From positions 1 through 64,000 of the forward strand of contig JACZYG010000006.1 of the NCBI GenBank assembly GCA_022571215.1: a stretch of DNA of 64,000 nt. The letters are read 5' to 3'. Position 1 is the stretch's first letter. Each line of letters opens with the position of its first letter. The position numbers and the translations under genes are program-made. The notes under the pieces were generated by a model. It searched no databases, had not been told where the DNA came from, and was given only the letters and a program-made list of their open reading frames with translations. Shown in pieces: positions 53,235 to 64,000 of the stretch. Origin of the DNA: Fidelibacterota bacterium. GTDB lineage: Bacteria; Fidelibacterota; SORT01.

Positions 53235-54467
53235 ATGCTTATTCAATACATTAAAGAGATATATGAAGGAGTAAGAATAGCGCTTTCAGCTCTTCGTGAA
53301 AATAAATTCCGTTCAACACTTACCACGCTCGGTATAATAATTGGCATTGTAGCTGTAACGGTTATGGCTACCGCCATTGAGGGATTGAATCGAGCGTTTT
53401 CCACAAGTATCTCCTCCCTGGGCTCAGATGTTCTCTACGTCGATAAAATGCCTTGGTTCAGTAACAGGGATTTCTTTAAGTATAACAACCGGAAAGACAT
53501 CAAAATATCAGACGCGGAAAGTATCATAAAATATGCCAGCTACGTAAAAGCGGTAGCCCCGGTAGTAAGGGCAAACAAGACAGTAAAACACCGGGAGAAA
53601 AGTCTCGGACGGGTGCTTGTTTTAGGTACCACAACTTCATATAGAGAAACGGCAAACGTCTATCCGAAATACGGGAGGTTTTTATCTGAGATAGATGTGG
53701 GTCACTCGAGATATGTAACGGTGATCGGCAGTGAAATAGCAAAAAATCTTTTCGAAAACGAGGATCCGATAGGCAGCAAAATATGGATTGACGGCAGACC
53801 TTATAAGGTAATAGGAATCCTTGAAAAGAAAGGAAATTTGCTTGGAATGATGGATCTTGATTCCCGGGTGATAATACCTATAGGAACATTTGGCAATTCT
53901 TTCGGTACACGAAGACATGTGTCTATTCAGGTTAAGGTAAAAGATCAGGTATATATGGAAGATTCTAAAGACGAGCTTACTGGAATCATGCGTCGCGTCA
54001 GAAGAGTTCCTCCGGGCGCCGAAGATGACTTCAGTATAAATCAACAGAGCGTTTTTACTGATATGTACAATAATATGACAGGAGCAATTTACGGAGCCGG
54101 TATCGTAATAACCGCATTGTCCTTGTTAGTTGGCGGTATTGGCGTGATGAACATTATGCTGGTTTCAGTAACAGAAAGGACAAGAGAAATTGGTATACGG
54201 AAGGCGCTTGGAGCTCGCAGAAGAAGTATTCTTTTCCAATTTCTTATTGAGTCTTCAGCAATCTGTTTATTTGGCGGGATAATCGCTCTTGCAATAGGGT
54301 TCGGTATTAGTGTGGTAATAGACAAATTTTTATTACCAACCGCCATGCCGTTATCGTGGGCATTGTTTGCTCTTCTGATTTCCGCAATAATAGGAATTGG
54401 ATTTGGGATGTATCCTGCGGCAAAAGCCTCCAAATTAGATCCGATTGACGCGTTGAGGTACGAATAA
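53235..54467 (+). CDS. MacB/FtsX-type ABC permease (first)
   Basis: 410 residues. One N-terminal membrane helix (about 27-50), a large periplasmic MacB_PCD-like domain, then three C-terminal helices with the motif E-R-T-R-E-I-G-I-R-K-A-L-G-A, the FtsX hallmark. Ends with a 1-base overlap into the second permease. Confidence 0.95.
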   Translation: MLIQYIKEIYEGVRIALSALRENKFRSTLTTLGIIIGIVAVTVMATAIEGLNRAFSTSISSLGSDVLYVDKMPWFSNRDFFKYNNRKDIKISDAESIIKYASYVKAVAPVVRANKTVKHREKSLGRVLVLGTTTSYRETANVYPKYGRFLSEIDVGHSRYVTVIGSEIAKNLFENEDPIGSKIWIDGRPYKVIGILEKKGNLLGMMDLDSRVIIPIGTFGNSFGTRRHVSIQVKVKDQVYMEDSKDELTGIMRRVRRVPPGAEDDFSINQQSVFTDMYNNMTGAIYGAGIVITALSLLVGGIGVMNIMLVSVTERTREIGIRKALGARRRSILFQFLIESSAICLFGGIIALAIGFGISVVIDKFLLPTAMPLSWALFALLISAIIGIGFGMYPAAKASKLDPIDALRYE

Positions 54468-55693
54468 TGGGATATTTCGATAGCTTTTTAATGGCAGTAA
54501 ATAGTCTCAGCAAACAGAAACTGCGCTCTGCTCTCACTCTGATAGGTATGGTAATTGGCGTTGCTTCTATTATTGGTATTATGACAACGATGGAAGCTAT
54601 TCAGACGTATATGGAGAAAAGTTTGTCCGTGCTCGGTTCGACGGTATTCCAGGTGCAAAAAACTCCTTTCATGAATGTAGGACCAAGTGACAGACATAAA
54701 TATCGGAACAGAAAAAACATTAAAGTAGAGCATGCCGACGCAATAAGAGCTAGGGCGAAAAAAGTTGCTAATGTGGGCGCGGAAGATTGGAGTTTTGGTA
54801 AGGCTATCGGTTATAAACAGAAAACCACAGAGCCTGTATACTTAGTGTCCGGAGCGACACCTGAATGGTCGCCTAATAACGGTTATTATGTGGATGTTGG
54901 AAGATTCTTGACACAATTAGATGTTGATTATTCAAGATTCGTTATGGTTATCGGAATTGAAGTTGTTGAAGACTTGTTTCCATTTAAGTATCCCATTGGT
55001 GAGACTGTGAAGTTTGAAGGTAGGAACTTCGAAGTAGTAGGAATTATAGAAGAACAGGGTAATGAAATGGGACGATCAAGAAACAATATGTTGGTTATTC
55101 CACTCACCGTATATCAGAAGATTTATGGAAAAGATGGATCGATAAATATTACTATCTCCGCGAAATCATCTGAACTATTGAACGGCGCAATTGATGAGAT
55201 AATAACTATTATGCGAGCGGTGCGTAAAATTGCGCCGGGTAAAGATAACGATTTTGAAGTCTTCAACAGCGAAAGTTTGATCGGTTTTTGGAACGATATG
55301 TCACGGAATTTAAAGATAGGTTCAATTTTAATCAGTTTCATTTCCTTGACGGTAGCAGGTATCGGGATTATGAATATAATGATGGTTTCCGTGACGGAAA
55401 GAACAAGGGAGATAGGTATAAGAAAAGCTCTCGGCGCGAGAAAAAAACATATTCTGACACAATTTCTTATCGAAGCGGTATTACTCAGCCTCACAGGTGG
55501 TTTTATAGGAGTAATTTTCGGTGTGTTGCTCGGAAATGTTGCAGCAAGTCTGATGAACCTTAGCGTTGCTATCCCTTGGTTTTGGGTCGTTGTAGGGCTT
55601 ATATTTTGCTCATTCGTAGGTATCGCGTCCGGATTTTGGCCCGCATTGAAAGCCTCAAGGCTTGATCCTATCGAATCTTTAAGATTCGAATAA
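54467..55693 (+). CDS. MacB/FtsX-type ABC permease (second)
   Basis: 408 residues, a paralogue of the preceding permease with the same one-plus-three helix topology and E-R-T-R-E-I-G-I-R-K-A-L-G-A motif. The pair probably assembles as a heterodimer over the ATPase. Substrate (drug, lipid, lipoprotein or peptide) cannot be inferred from sequence. Confidence 0.95.
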   Translation: MGYFDSFLMAVNSLSKQKLRSALTLIGMVIGVASIIGIMTTMEAIQTYMEKSLSVLGSTVFQVQKTPFMNVGPSDRHKYRNRKNIKVEHADAIRARAKKVANVGAEDWSFGKAIGYKQKTTEPVYLVSGATPEWSPNNGYYVDVGRFLTQLDVDYSRFVMVIGIEVVEDLFPFKYPIGETVKFEGRNFEVVGIIEEQGNEMGRSRNNMLVIPLTVYQKIYGKDGSINITISAKSSELLNGAIDEIITIMRAVRKIAPGKDNDFEVFNSESLIGFWNDMSRNLKIGSILISFISLTVAGIGIMNIMMVSVTERTREIGIRKALGARKKHILTQFLIEAVLLSLTGGFIGVIFGVLLGNVAASLMNLSVAIPWFWVVVGLIFCSFVGIASGFWPALKASRLDPIESLRFE

Positions 55694-55750
55694 TCTGAAT
55701 TTTATCAGCAGAATTTTACAAATATGCCATAGTTGGTATTAAATTTGCTC

Positions 55751-55779
55751 TTGACTGTCGAACCACCTTCCGCTAAATT
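55751..55779 (+). promoter_or_regulatory. Probable sigma-70-type promoter of the gatC-kds-lpt operon
   Basis: TTGACT (55751-55756), 17-base spacer, TAAATT (55774-55779). The -10 is only a 4/6 match, but spacing and distance to gatC (leader about 23 bases) fit. Confidence 0.5.
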
Positions 55780-55808
55780 AAATATTATAAATCAAGGATG
55801 GAAAAAGT

Positions 55809-56099
55809 TTGAGTATATCAAGTGCCGATGTCGACAAAATTGCGAAACTCGCAAAACTCGATCTTAGCGAAGATGAGCGTGAGAAGTTTTCCTCTCAGCT
55901 GAGTGACATCGTTTCGTATATGGAAAAATTAAACCGATTGGATACAAAAGATGTGGAGCCTCTTGCTCATGTGAACGACTTGATGAATGTATCCAGAGAG
56001 GATAAATCAAGACCGTCCATGGAAAAAGAAGATGTCTTTAAGAATTCCCCTCAGAACGATAATGAATTTTTCCTCGTCCCGAAGGTATTAAAAACGTAA
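55809..56099 (+). CDS. gatC: Asp-tRNA(Asn)/Glu-tRNA(Gln) amidotransferase subunit C
   Basis: 96 residues, TTG start with AAGGA upstream. Typical GatC pattern: K-I-A-K-L-A-K-L-D-L-S-E-D-E, Y-M-E-K-L-N-R-L-D-T-K-D-V-E-P-L, and R-E-D at about 60. It bridges GatA and GatB in making Gln-tRNA or Asn-tRNA by transamidation. gatA and gatB are not in the window. Confidence 0.95.
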   Translation: MSISSADVDKIAKLAKLDLSEDEREKFSSQLSDIVSYMEKLNRLDTKDVEPLAHVNDLMNVSREDKSRPSMEKEDVFKNSPQNDNEFFLVPKVLKT

Positions 56100-56114
56100 T
56101 ATGGAAAAAGTGTG

Positions 56115-59330
<3,216 letters not shown>

Positions 59331-59331
<1 letters not shown>

Positions 59332-59867
59332 TGGTGACTCCGGAACAGCAAGAATCTTTACGTAAAATAAAGGTCATTATTACAGATGTAGACGGGGTAA
59401 TGACAGACGGCGGGATCATTCTCGGCACTGACGGTCAGGAGTTTAAACAATACGATGTGAAAGATGGATTGGGCGTAACAATGGCGCGCAAAGCGGGATT
59501 GAAAGCCTGTATTATTACGGGCAGAAAATCAGAGTCTGTTACGATTCGAGGGGAAGAATTAAAATTCGACGGTGTTTATCAAGGCTACTTCAACAAAGTT
59601 GAAGCTTATCAAGTGATGAAAAAAGAGTTCGGATTTGAGGACGAGAATTATCTTCATTTGGGCGATGATATTCTCGATCTTCCTTTATTCGGGATAGTCG
59701 GTTTTAGCGTTTCTCCGGCAGACGGAATAGAACAAGTAAGAACGGAAGTTGATTATGTGACAACAACGCCGGGGGGAAGAGGAGCCTTGCGGGAGACTGT
59801 GGAGTTGGTGTTGGAAGCGCAAGGGAAACTTGACAATATAATAAAGGAACTCACTACATTTGATTGA
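59331..59867 (+). CDS. kdsC: Kdo-8-phosphate phosphatase
   Basis: 178 residues, HAD fold. Catalytic Asp19 and Asp21 in T-D-V-D-G-V-M-T-D-G-G; later G-D-D-I-L-D-L-P supplies the metal-binding acid pair. Short, cap-less form as in tetrameric KdsC. Removes phosphate from Kdo-8-P. Confidence 0.95.
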
Positions 59868-59873
59868 TAAATT

Positions 59874-60845
59874 ATGACTCCTGAACTCACCATAGAAAAA
59901 GCGAAAGAGGTAATCAGAGTGGAAGCCGAAGCAGTGGCAGCTCTTTCAAGTCGAATTGACGGCACATTCGTAGAAGCTGTCGAACTCGTGTTTGAATGCA
60001 AAGGAAGAGTGATAGTGACGGGAGTGGGGAAAAGCGGTCTCGTTGCAAGAAAGATAGCGGCGACATTGGCAAGTACAGGCACCGCCGCGTTCTTCATTCA
60101 TGCCGCTGAAGGGCTGCACGGCGATTTGGGAGTCGTGCGCGAGGAAGATGTTATACTGATGGTCTCGAAGAGCGGGGAAACCAATGAGATAACCGCATTG
60201 ATACCGCAGCTTAAGAATATCGGAGTCAAACTTATTACTATCACCGGAACTCTCGACACCTCGTTGACAAGAGTATCCGACATCGTTTTGGATGCGAGCG
60301 TCAAAGAGGAGGCATGTCCGCACGACCTTGCTCCCACAGCCAGCAGCACTGCCGCATTAGTTTTGGGGGATGCCCTTGCGGTGGCGCTTTTGGATAGAAG
60401 AGGATTTACGATGGAAGATTTCGCATCCATTCATCCGGGTGGTAATCTCGGCAAGAAATTGTTAACGCGAATTAAAGATCTGATGTACACGGGGGAGCAG
60501 CTTCCGATAATGAAAGAGGATTCTCTGTTCAAAGATGTTATCCTCGAGATGAACCGCAAACGTTTTGGGGCTGTATGTATAGTTGATGATAACGGTAAAT
60601 TAAAGGGGATCATTACGGAGGGCGATCTGCGGAGAGAGATTGAAAAGGGAGAAGCTATCCTCCAATCGAAGGCTTCACTGATAATGTCTACGAATCCGAA
60701 AGTCGTATCTGATCAAACGTTAGCAGTGGAAGCGCTTGCCATACTTGAAGAGCATAATATTCTTCAGATAATTACGGTAGATGAAGAACAAAAGCCTATA
60801 GGAATGATTCATTTACATGACCTCCTTGACGCCGGAATAAAATAA
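59874..60845 (+). CDS. kdsD: Arabinose-5-phosphate isomerase
   Basis: 323 residues. An N-terminal SIS domain (G-V-G-K-S-G-L-V-A-R-K-I-A-A-T-L; S-K-S-G-E-T-N-E) is followed by two CBS domains (about 205-320). Interconverts ribulose-5-P and arabinose-5-P, the first Kdo step. With kdsA, kdsB and kdsC it completes the route to CMP-Kdo. It ends immediately before the lptC ATG. Confidence 0.96.
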   Translation: MTPELTIEKAKEVIRVEAEAVAALSSRIDGTFVEAVELVFECKGRVIVTGVGKSGLVARKIAATLASTGTAAFFIHAAEGLHGDLGVVREEDVILMVSKSGETNEITALIPQLKNIGVKLITITGTLDTSLTRVSDIVLDASVKEEACPHDLAPTASSTAALVLGDALAVALLDRRGFTMEDFASIHPGGNLGKKLLTRIKDLMYTGEQLPIMKEDSLFKDVILEMNRKRFGAVCIVDDNGKLKGIITEGDLRREIEKGEAILQSKASLIMSTNPKVVSDQTLAVEALAILEEHNILQIITVDEEQKPIGMIHLHDLLDAGIK

Positions 60846-61406
60846 ATGTCTCATTCAAATCATTTTCAGTTAATGCCTTTGCTGCTATTCGCTCTACTCC
60901 TTTCGAATTGCAGTAGGCGGGAAGATCAAAACGGAATGATAAATTCGGAATCAGAACAGTTGCCTGAACAGGAATCCTGGAATTCCGAGATAACTTTGAC
61001 GTCAAACGGGAAAAAAATTGCCCTGGTGCGTTCAGGACACATGGCTCAATTCAGCAATAAGAAATTGATAATAATGGATGATAAAATAGAAATAGATTTT
61101 TTTGACGCAGAAGAAAATCATACATCTCTTCTCACGGCAGATTTCGGAGAAATCGATGAAAGATTGAAAAATCTTAAAGCCACCGGAAACGTGATTGTGG
61201 TTTCTGATAGCGGAGAAACGCTTTATACGGAAGAATTATTCTGGAATAATAAACAACGGAAAATAATCTCTGAAGTTAATGTGATGATAACCGTGGGCAC
61301 GGATACTTTATACGGCATCGGATTTGAATCGGATGCGGGGTTGGATAATTGGACTATCAAAGAACCGAAGGGCAGAACCTCGAGGCTGGTTGAGATAGAT
61401 GAGTAA
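60846..61406 (+). CDS. lptC: LptC-like LPS export lipoprotein
   Basis: 186 residues. N-terminal hydrophobic stretch ending L-L-S-N-C (Cys at about 21) predicts a lipoprotein anchor, unlike the transmembrane anchor of Proteobacterial LptC. The mature part repeats the beta-jellyroll LptC/OstA pattern (T-A-D-F-G-E-I-D-E, T-E-E-L-F-W-N, I-S-E-V-N-V, G-I-G-F-E-S-D). It overlaps lptB by 8 bases. No lptA lies between them. Confidence 0.85.
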   Translation: MSHSNHFQLMPLLLFALLLSNCSRREDQNGMINSESEQLPEQESWNSEITLTSNGKKIALVRSGHMAQFSNKKLIIMDDKIEIDFFDAEENHTSLLTADFGEIDERLKNLKATGNVIVVSDSGETLYTEELFWNNKQRKIISEVNVMITVGTDTLYGIGFESDAGLDNWTIKEPKGRTSRLVEIDE

Positions 61407-62148
61407 ATTTACTTTTTCTAAAACACTTGGCGTTCAAGGTCTGCATAAACGTTACGGCAAAAGGGAAGTAGTCAATGGAGTGAGTTTGGATGTGCATAAG
61501 GGGGAGATTGTCGGTCTGCTTGGGCCTAACGGCGCGGGCAAAACAACGACATTTTACATGATTACGGGTATGATAAGACCGAATGGAGGACAAGTCTATC
61601 TCGAAAAGCAAAACATTACATCGCTTCCGATGTATAAGAGAGCGCGATTAGGAATAGGTTATCTTTCACAGGAGCCGTCTATCTTCAGGAGGTTGTCGGT
61701 TGAAGATAATTTAAAATTGATTCTCCAAACAATGAAACTTTCAAGGAAAGAAGTATCACTCCGCATCGAAAAATATCTCGATGATCTATCTATAACGCAT
61801 ATCAGGAAAAGAAAGGGGTATCAACTTTCCGGGGGCGAACGTCGAAGAACTGAAATATGCAGAGCATTGCTTACAGAACCGGACTTCATGTTGTTGGATG
61901 AACCGTTTTCGGGTATTGACCCGATCGCGGTCGAAGAAATTCAAAATATAGTTATTGATCTTAAAAGAAGAGGGATAGGAGTGTTGATCACGGATCATAA
62001 CGTGCATGAGACCTTGTCGATTACTGATAGGGCGTATCTGTTGTATGAAGGAAAAATATTCATCGAAGGCACGAGTGATTACCTCGCCAACGACCCGATT
62101 GCAAGAAAATTATATTTTGGGGATAAATTCAGGTTGGATAGGTACTGA
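61399..62148 (+). CDS. lptB: LPS export ABC transporter ATPase
   Basis: 249 residues. Walker A G-P-N-G-A-G-K-T-T at 42-50, signature L-S-G-G-E-R-R-R, Walker B F-M-L-L-D-E-P-F-S-G-I-D-P, and the LptB-typical 'F-R-R-L-S-V' Q-loop region and T-D-H-N-V-H-E-T. It powers extraction of LPS from the inner membrane by LptFG (not in window). Confidence 0.97.
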   Translation: MSKFTFSKTLGVQGLHKRYGKREVVNGVSLDVHKGEIVGLLGPNGAGKTTTFYMITGMIRPNGGQVYLEKQNITSLPMYKRARLGIGYLSQEPSIFRRLSVEDNLKLILQTMKLSRKEVSLRIEKYLDDLSITHIRKRKGYQLSGGERRRTEICRALLTEPDFMLLDEPFSGIDPIAVEEIQNIVIDLKRRGIGVLITDHNVHETLSITDRAYLLYEGKIFIEGTSDYLANDPIARKLYFGDKFRLDRY

Positions 62149-63518
62149 TGTTAGAGCTCAGGCAATCACTCGGACTAAAGTTAGTACAGTCCCCTCAGCA
62201 GATACTTCTATCGAGCCTGCTGCAATTACAGGTTCAGGCTTTGGAATTGAGAATACATAACGAACTCGAGATGAATCCCTTGCTTGAAATGGACGATCTT
62301 CAAGACTTAGAGCTTGAAGAAGTCGAGGAAACGGATGATACCGATGAATTCGATTTAGACGATTATTTTGATAATGATGACAACTATGAACACAAATCAC
62401 CGCGTGATATGTCTATTGAAGAGCATGAAATGCCTCAGGTCGCTCGAACAACATTTAAGGAATTTCTTTTAGAGCAACTTCATCAGCTTCACCTCGGAGA
62501 GGATGAAATAAAGGTAGGTGAGGAGATCATTTGGAATATAGACTCGAATGGATACTTAACCGTACCATTAGAGTCTATATCGGAATTGACCGATGTGGAT
62601 GTCTCTGTATGTAGGAACGTTCAAGCGAAAATATTAAAATTGAATCCTCCGGGAATCGGGGCGTTAACGCTTCGTGAATGCTTGCTTTCTCAAATGGAAG
62701 AAAACAAAGAAAACGGACTTACACTGTTGATATTAAAGGATTATTTTGATCATTTCGCAAATAAACGATTCGAGAAAATTATCAGCGAGCTTAACATCAC
62801 GATGGAAGATATTATGAAAGTGAATGAGGAAATCGCAAGACTTAATCCAAAACCGGGACTGAGCTTCGCCGATCAAAAAATGGATTATGTAATTCCTGAT
62901 TTCACAGTGGAAAATAACAATGGAAATCTGACGGTGATTCTTAACGACTTTTCGTTACCTGAATTAAAGATAAGCGAGCAGTATAAGACAATGGCTGAGG
63001 ATAAGAAAAATGTGGACAGGGAGACACGAAATTATTTAAAGAAAAAATTAGAGTCCGCCCGCTGGCTTATCGCGTCAATATATCAACGAAAACTTACTAT
63101 GTTAAAAGTGATGCAAGCGATAGTCGGAAGACAGATGAAATGGTTTGAGCTGGGACCGGGTCATCTTACGCCGATGATTCAAAAGGATATCGCGGCTGAT
63201 ATAAAGATGGATCACTCCACTGTCAGCAGGGCGACAGACGGTAAATACGTCCAGACTGACAACGGGGTTTTCCCGTTGAAGTATTTCTTTAGCGAAGGAC
63301 TCGAACGGAGTGACGGTGAAATTGTGTCAACAAGCAACATCAAAATACGTCTGAAGGAGTTGATAGAAAATGAACCAAACGGAAAACCGTTAAGTGATGA
63401 TAAATTAACCAAAACACTTATGAGCGAAGGATTTAATGTAGCCCGTAGAACGGTGGCGAAGTACAGAGAATACATGAAGATACCTGTTGCTCGTTTAAGA
63501 AGAAAAATAGGAGATTAA
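62148..63518 (+). CDS. rpoN: RNA polymerase sigma-54 factor
   Basis: 456 residues. N-terminal Gln-rich activator region (L-R-Q-S-L-G-L-K-L-V-Q-S-P-Q-Q), an acidic region II (about 42-85), the core-binding domain, an H-S-T-V-S-R helix-turn-helix and the RpoN box A-R-R-T-V-A-K-Y-R-E at 432-441. It needs enhancer-binding ATPases. One-base overlap with lptB, the common lptB-rpoN order. Confidence 0.97.
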   Translation: MLELRQSLGLKLVQSPQQILLSSLLQLQVQALELRIHNELEMNPLLEMDDLQDLELEEVEETDDTDEFDLDDYFDNDDNYEHKSPRDMSIEEHEMPQVARTTFKEFLLEQLHQLHLGEDEIKVGEEIIWNIDSNGYLTVPLESISELTDVDVSVCRNVQAKILKLNPPGIGALTLRECLLSQMEENKENGLTLLILKDYFDHFANKRFEKIISELNITMEDIMKVNEEIARLNPKPGLSFADQKMDYVIPDFTVENNNGNLTVILNDFSLPELKISEQYKTMAEDKKNVDRETRNYLKKKLESARWLIASIYQRKLTMLKVMQAIVGRQMKWFELGPGHLTPMIQKDIAADIKMDHSTVSRATDGKYVQTDNGVFPLKYFFSEGLERSDGEIVSTSNIKIRLKELIENEPNGKPLSDDKLTKTLMSEGFNVARRTVAKYREYMKIPVARLRRKIGD

Positions 63519-63523
63519 TTCTG

Positions 63524-64000
63524 ATGGAATATAAAAAAGTGGTTATAGGAGGAGAGGAATTTATGATTCCAAAGCTGGCAACAGCCGGCAATTCCTTGAT
63601 AATTATAGGACTTGTATTGGTAACTTTGATCTGGTCCTCCTTCTACAGCGTAGGACCGGATGAGGTAGGAGTAGTTCTTAGATTTGGAAAATATGTAAGA
63701 ACAACTCAGAGCGGGCTGCATATGAAAATGCCGTTCGGGATAGAACAAGTTGATAAACCGAAAATAAGGAAAAGGTTTACTCAGGAGTTCGGTTTCAGAA
63801 CGATAAAAGCCGGAGTACAATCCAAAATTACGAAATCAGGATTTGGCAGCGAGTCTCTGATGCTGACGGGAGACCTGAACAGCGCCGTTGTTAATTGGAT
63901 AGTGCAATATCAGATCAAAGATCCCATGGAGTTTCTCTTTAATGTTCGTAAGGTTGAGGGAACGATAAGGGATATATCTGAAGTTGCAATGCGACAAACA
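63524..64000 (+). CDS. hflK: HflK-like SPFH/band-7 membrane protease regulator, 5' part
   Basis: 159 codons to the window edge, ATG at 63524, 5 bases after rpoN. A membrane helix (about 27-44) leads to Y-S-V-G-P-D-E-V-G-V-V-L-R-F-G-K-Y, the band-7 opening typical of HflK. HflK pairs with HflC to control FtsH. The rest lies beyond the window. Confidence 0.88.
   Translation, partial: MEYKKVVIGGEEFMIPKLATAGNSLIIIGLVLVTLIWSSFYSVGPDEVGVVLRFGKYVRTTQSGLHMKMPFGIEQVDKPKIRKRFTQEFGFRTIKAGVQSKITKSGFGSESLMLTGDLNSAVVNWIVQYQIKDPMEFLFNVRKVEGTIRDISEVAMRQT

Overview
This window looks like a chromosomal segment from an uncultivated, moderately AT-rich, Gram-negative bacterium of the FCB superphylum. My best guess is a Marinimicrobia/Ignavibacteria-like lineage; this is inferred from protein flavour (DUF4835 and DUF2723 proteins, MGQQQLL-type pilins, lipoproteins with carboxypeptidase-regulatory repeats) and not from a marker-gene tree. 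A double-membrane envelope is directly supported by Kdo synthesis genes, LptB/LptC, a secretin, TolC, RND pumps and several lipoproteins. TTG is used unusually often as start codon, and several intergenic regions carry textbook TTGAC(T/A)-N17-TATAAT-like promoters.

Layout. 1-93 is the tail of an unknown gene. 107-2593 (minus) is a large repeat-built surface lipoprotein. 2728-16911 is a type IV pilus / type II secretion-like island: two tandem PilX-like proteins (minus), a small major pilin-like protein with its own strong promoter, a PilB/GspE ATPase, two pseudopilin-like proteins, a cyclic-nucleotide-binding protein, a reversed PilC/GspF, a PilT-like ATPase, a PilM-PilN-TPR fusion, a PilO-PilP fusion and a short secretin. 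The pilin-like proteins lack a normal prepilin leader: the hydrophobic helix begins right after an initial Met-Gly. This island is the most interesting system here.

16958-22121 holds an ABC exporter with a partner lipoprotein, ribosomal protein S21 and a GlmM-type mutase. 22121-23067 is a REP/BIME-type mobile unit: a Y1 (RAYT-like) transposase between two ~250-bp copies of a four-hairpin repeat. 23101-26355 (minus) is a deoC - aldehyde dehydrogenase - truncated aldehyde-dehydrogenase-like operon that resembles a split ALDH16. 26581-34849 is an RND efflux operon with one adaptor and two pump proteins; the first pump carries a polybasic insertion and an extra membrane module. 35027-43438 is mostly housekeeping (RlmD/TrmA-type RNA methyltransferase, K+ channel plus a cyclic-nucleotide-binding protein, ValS, RecG, DUF1844). 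43439-49861 has a DUF2723 membrane glycosyltransferase-like protein, a GT2 glycosyltransferase, DUF4835 and a CCA-adding enzyme.

49878-55693 is a TolC - adaptor - ATPase - two FtsX/MacB-type permease export operon. 55809-64000 is a tight envelope operon: gatC, kdsB, pyrG, kdsA, kdsC, kdsD, lptC, lptB, rpoN and the start of hflK. It makes Kdo, activates it to CMP-Kdo (CTP from PyrG) and supplies part of the LPS transport machine. No rRNA, tRNA or CRISPR array was recognised.
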